From contig NZ_MIET01000032.1 in NCBI RefSeq assembly GCF_003590335.1, positions 62,001-126,000 on the forward strand: a DNA stretch of 64,000 nucleotides, in the 5' to 3' direction. Below, one piece after another: positions 62,682 through 64,000 of the stretch (positions are counted from its first letter, which is position 1; every line of letters starts with the position of its first letter). The translations under genes were made by a program, and so were the position numbers. Under the pieces are notes generated by a model that searched no databases, was not told the origin of the DNA, and saw nothing but the letters and a program-made list of their open reading frames with translations. The stretch comes from Pseudoalteromonas sp. MSK9-3. Lineage in GTDB: Bacteria > Pseudomonadota > Gammaproteobacteria > Enterobacterales > Alteromonadaceae.

Positions 62682-64000
62682 TTACTCCGATTTAGTTAGT
62701 GCTTGTTCTACTCGTTGCGTTATCTCATCACTTAATCGCAATGCCCGAAACAAAGTAAATATATTTTCAGAATGGGTATAATTAAAATTAACAGGCTGCG
62801 CTTGCGCTTCATTTTCACCGGTTATTTTAACCCCCAAAGTAAGCCACCCATCTGGGGTCAGATTTACATCACTCATTAGCGTGTTAACCGTTAGATTATC
62901 AAGTAGTCCAATGACGGTTTCCAAGCTAGGCTGCTGTGCTTTTAATGCGTCGACAGACGCATTATTCTGAACCAACAACTGACCAACATCAACATTATAT
63001 AATTGGCCATTTTGAATACTGACAGCCCCATTGTTAAGCAATATTGGAAGTTTCCCCGATACCTTACCAGACAAAGCTATACCTGCATCACGACCGGCTT
63101 CAGCAAGCATGCCTAAATCTAAATTAGACAATAGCACCTCTAAATCTTGCTGCTCTGAAAACAAAGCAAACTGCGGCAAAAACACTTGACCATTAAATAC
63201 ATTCGCCTTGATATTGCTGACTATTGCGCCCTGTGCATTTAGCATATAGTCTGCACTGAGGTTCGACAGAACAGCACCTGAGCGTACCTGCTCAATCTCT
63301 AGTTTAGAATTAATTATGTTAATCTCACCTGAACTCAACTCACCTGAAAACGCGGTAATAATATTTTCTACATAGTGACTGTCATACAAGACTGACGCAT
63401 CGCTCAATTCTGCGCTAAAGCTCGCGTCTTGAGTGTGTATATCACCATGAATTTTCCCATTTATTGTGCCTGACGAAAGCTGTAACTTAGGCGCTATGCC
63501 TATTAACAAAGGCTGTAAGCTTTGAATGGGCTGTTCTGCAACTGTTATGGTAAATGGGTGACGCTGTGATAGTAATTGATGCTCTAACAATACCGATAAA
63601 TCAGCATATTCAACAATGTGCTCTAGTGACAAAGTACGATTAAAGTGACCTTGAGTCTCTACCTTTATATTGTCAGCTCGAATGCCACCCAACAGTAAAG
63701 CATCAATACGTGTGTTGCCGTTAATCTCTATTGATAAATCGCCACTTTTAAGCTCATCAATATCAAACTGTGAACGTAATGCAAACTGCTGCTTAATGGT
63801 ATCTATTTGACCCGCGGGCAAGTGCAACTGAGCAGCAGATGAGCGCACTGATATATCAAGTTGCTGCTGCGCATCTATGGATAGACCAGCTTCAATCACG
63901 AGATCATCTAGCTGGTTATCTTGAACCGTGATCGCATCACTTATTAAGGTGAAGTTTGCTTCTAACTGATACTGTTCAGCATAAGCCCCGGAAAAATCAA
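62682..64000 (-). CDS. ydbH: YdbH family AsmA-like protein, C-terminal part (cut by right edge)
   Basis: C-terminal half of a YdbH/AsmA-like protein, an inner-membrane-anchored periplasmic bridge with TamB and YhdP homologues, implicated in phospholipid transport to the outer membrane. The frame is open to base 64000 on the minus strand, and the codon at 63899 is an internal valine, not a start. The end includes VSGKLPILLNNGAVSIQNGQLYNVDVGQL and WLTLGVKITGENEAQAQPVNFNYTHSENIFTLFRALRLSDEI, typical of DUF748/YdbH C-termini. About 440 of an expected roughly 880 residues are present. ynbE follows 5 bases later. Confidence 0.88.
   Translation of the reverse strand, partial: DFSGAYAEQYQLEANFTLISDAITVQDNQLDDLVIEAGLSIDAQQQLDISVRSSAAQLHLPAGQIDTIKQQFALRSQFDIDELKSGDLSIEINGNTRIDALLLGGIRADNIKVETQGHFNRTLSLEHIVEYADLSVLLEHQLLSQRHPFTITVAEQPIQSLQPLLIGIAPKLQLSSGTINGKIHGDIHTQDASFSAELSDASVLYDSHYVENIITAFSGELSSGEINIINSKLEIEQVRSGAVLSNLSADYMLNAQGAIVSNIKANVFNGQVFLPQFALFSEQQDLEVLLSNLDLGMLAEAGRDAGIALSGKVSGKLPILLNNGAVSIQNGQLYNVDVGQLLVQNNASVDALKAQQPSLETVIGLLDNLTVNTLMSDVNLTPDGWLTLGVKITGENEAQAQPVNFNYTHSENIFTLFRALRLSDEITQRVEQALTKSE

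Noticed and set aside
63897-63899. GTG at 63899 as the start of a 405-residue protein
   Set aside because: The same frame stays open to the window edge and the upstream translation continues the YdbH-like sequence, so this codon is internal.
1-64000. CRISPR array, prophage, insertion sequence or defence island
   Set aside because: No regularly spaced repeats, transposase, integrase or recognised defence gene was seen in any frame.

Overview
The window is a stretch of AT-rich gammaproteobacterial chromosome. It most resembles a marine member of the Alteromonadales, probably Pseudoalteromonas. That placement rests on conserved gene order (dnaE-rnhB-lpxBA-fabZ-lpxD-skp-bamA-rseP-dxr-cdsA-uppS-frr-pyrH-tsf-rpsB), on the psp-sap and priC-rsmS neighbourhoods, on phhAB, and on large TonB-dependent receptors. 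No database search was possible, so the genus is an inference. I saw no tRNA, rRNA, insertion sequence, prophage, CRISPR array or attachment site.

Layout. Positions 1-15235 (minus strand) hold a housekeeping block for lipid A, outer-membrane assembly, isoprenoid and phospholipid synthesis and translation, entering at rpsB and running off the left edge inside dnaE. Hairpins, several with T-tracts, lie between rpsB and tsf, tsf and pyrH, frr and uppS, and lpxA and lpxB, so the block is probably several overlapping transcription units. Positions 15504-19994 (plus) hold map, glnD and dapD. Positions 20106-22657 (minus) carry phenylalanine hydroxylase with its pterin dehydratase, and a methionine gamma-lyase. 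Positions 22804-33241 hold the envelope-stress region: ycjF, ycjX, pspC, pspB and pspA read left, while pspF and sapABCDF read right. The control region between pspA and pspF has a sigma-54-like promoter and two matching palindromes. Positions 33312-39872 hold a propeller-amidohydrolase exoprotein, mtfA and hrpB.

The accessory part begins near 40 kb: a small lipoprotein, two related TonB-dependent receptors each with its own terminator, then polB and dinG diverging from a LexA-like box. The dinG side continues through a TauE/SafE permease, priC, a ComFB-like protein and rsmS. After that come a necrosis-inducing (NLP) secreted protein convergent with an unrecognised protein, an RND pump with its adaptor, a secreted GH16-like protein convergent with a CadC-like TPR regulator, and the envelope trio ydbL, ynbE and ydbH, the last cut by the right edge.

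Best leads for something less described are the ComFB-like protein inserted between priC and rsmS, the NLP and its convergent neighbour of unknown function, the RND pump lacking two of the usual proton-relay residues, the PspF palindrome pair, and the internal hairpins of the essential-gene block. No clearly new multigene defence or mobile system is visible. Many start sites were moved from the longest open frame to a downstream codon on the basis of family length and ribosome-binding sites; each entry says so.
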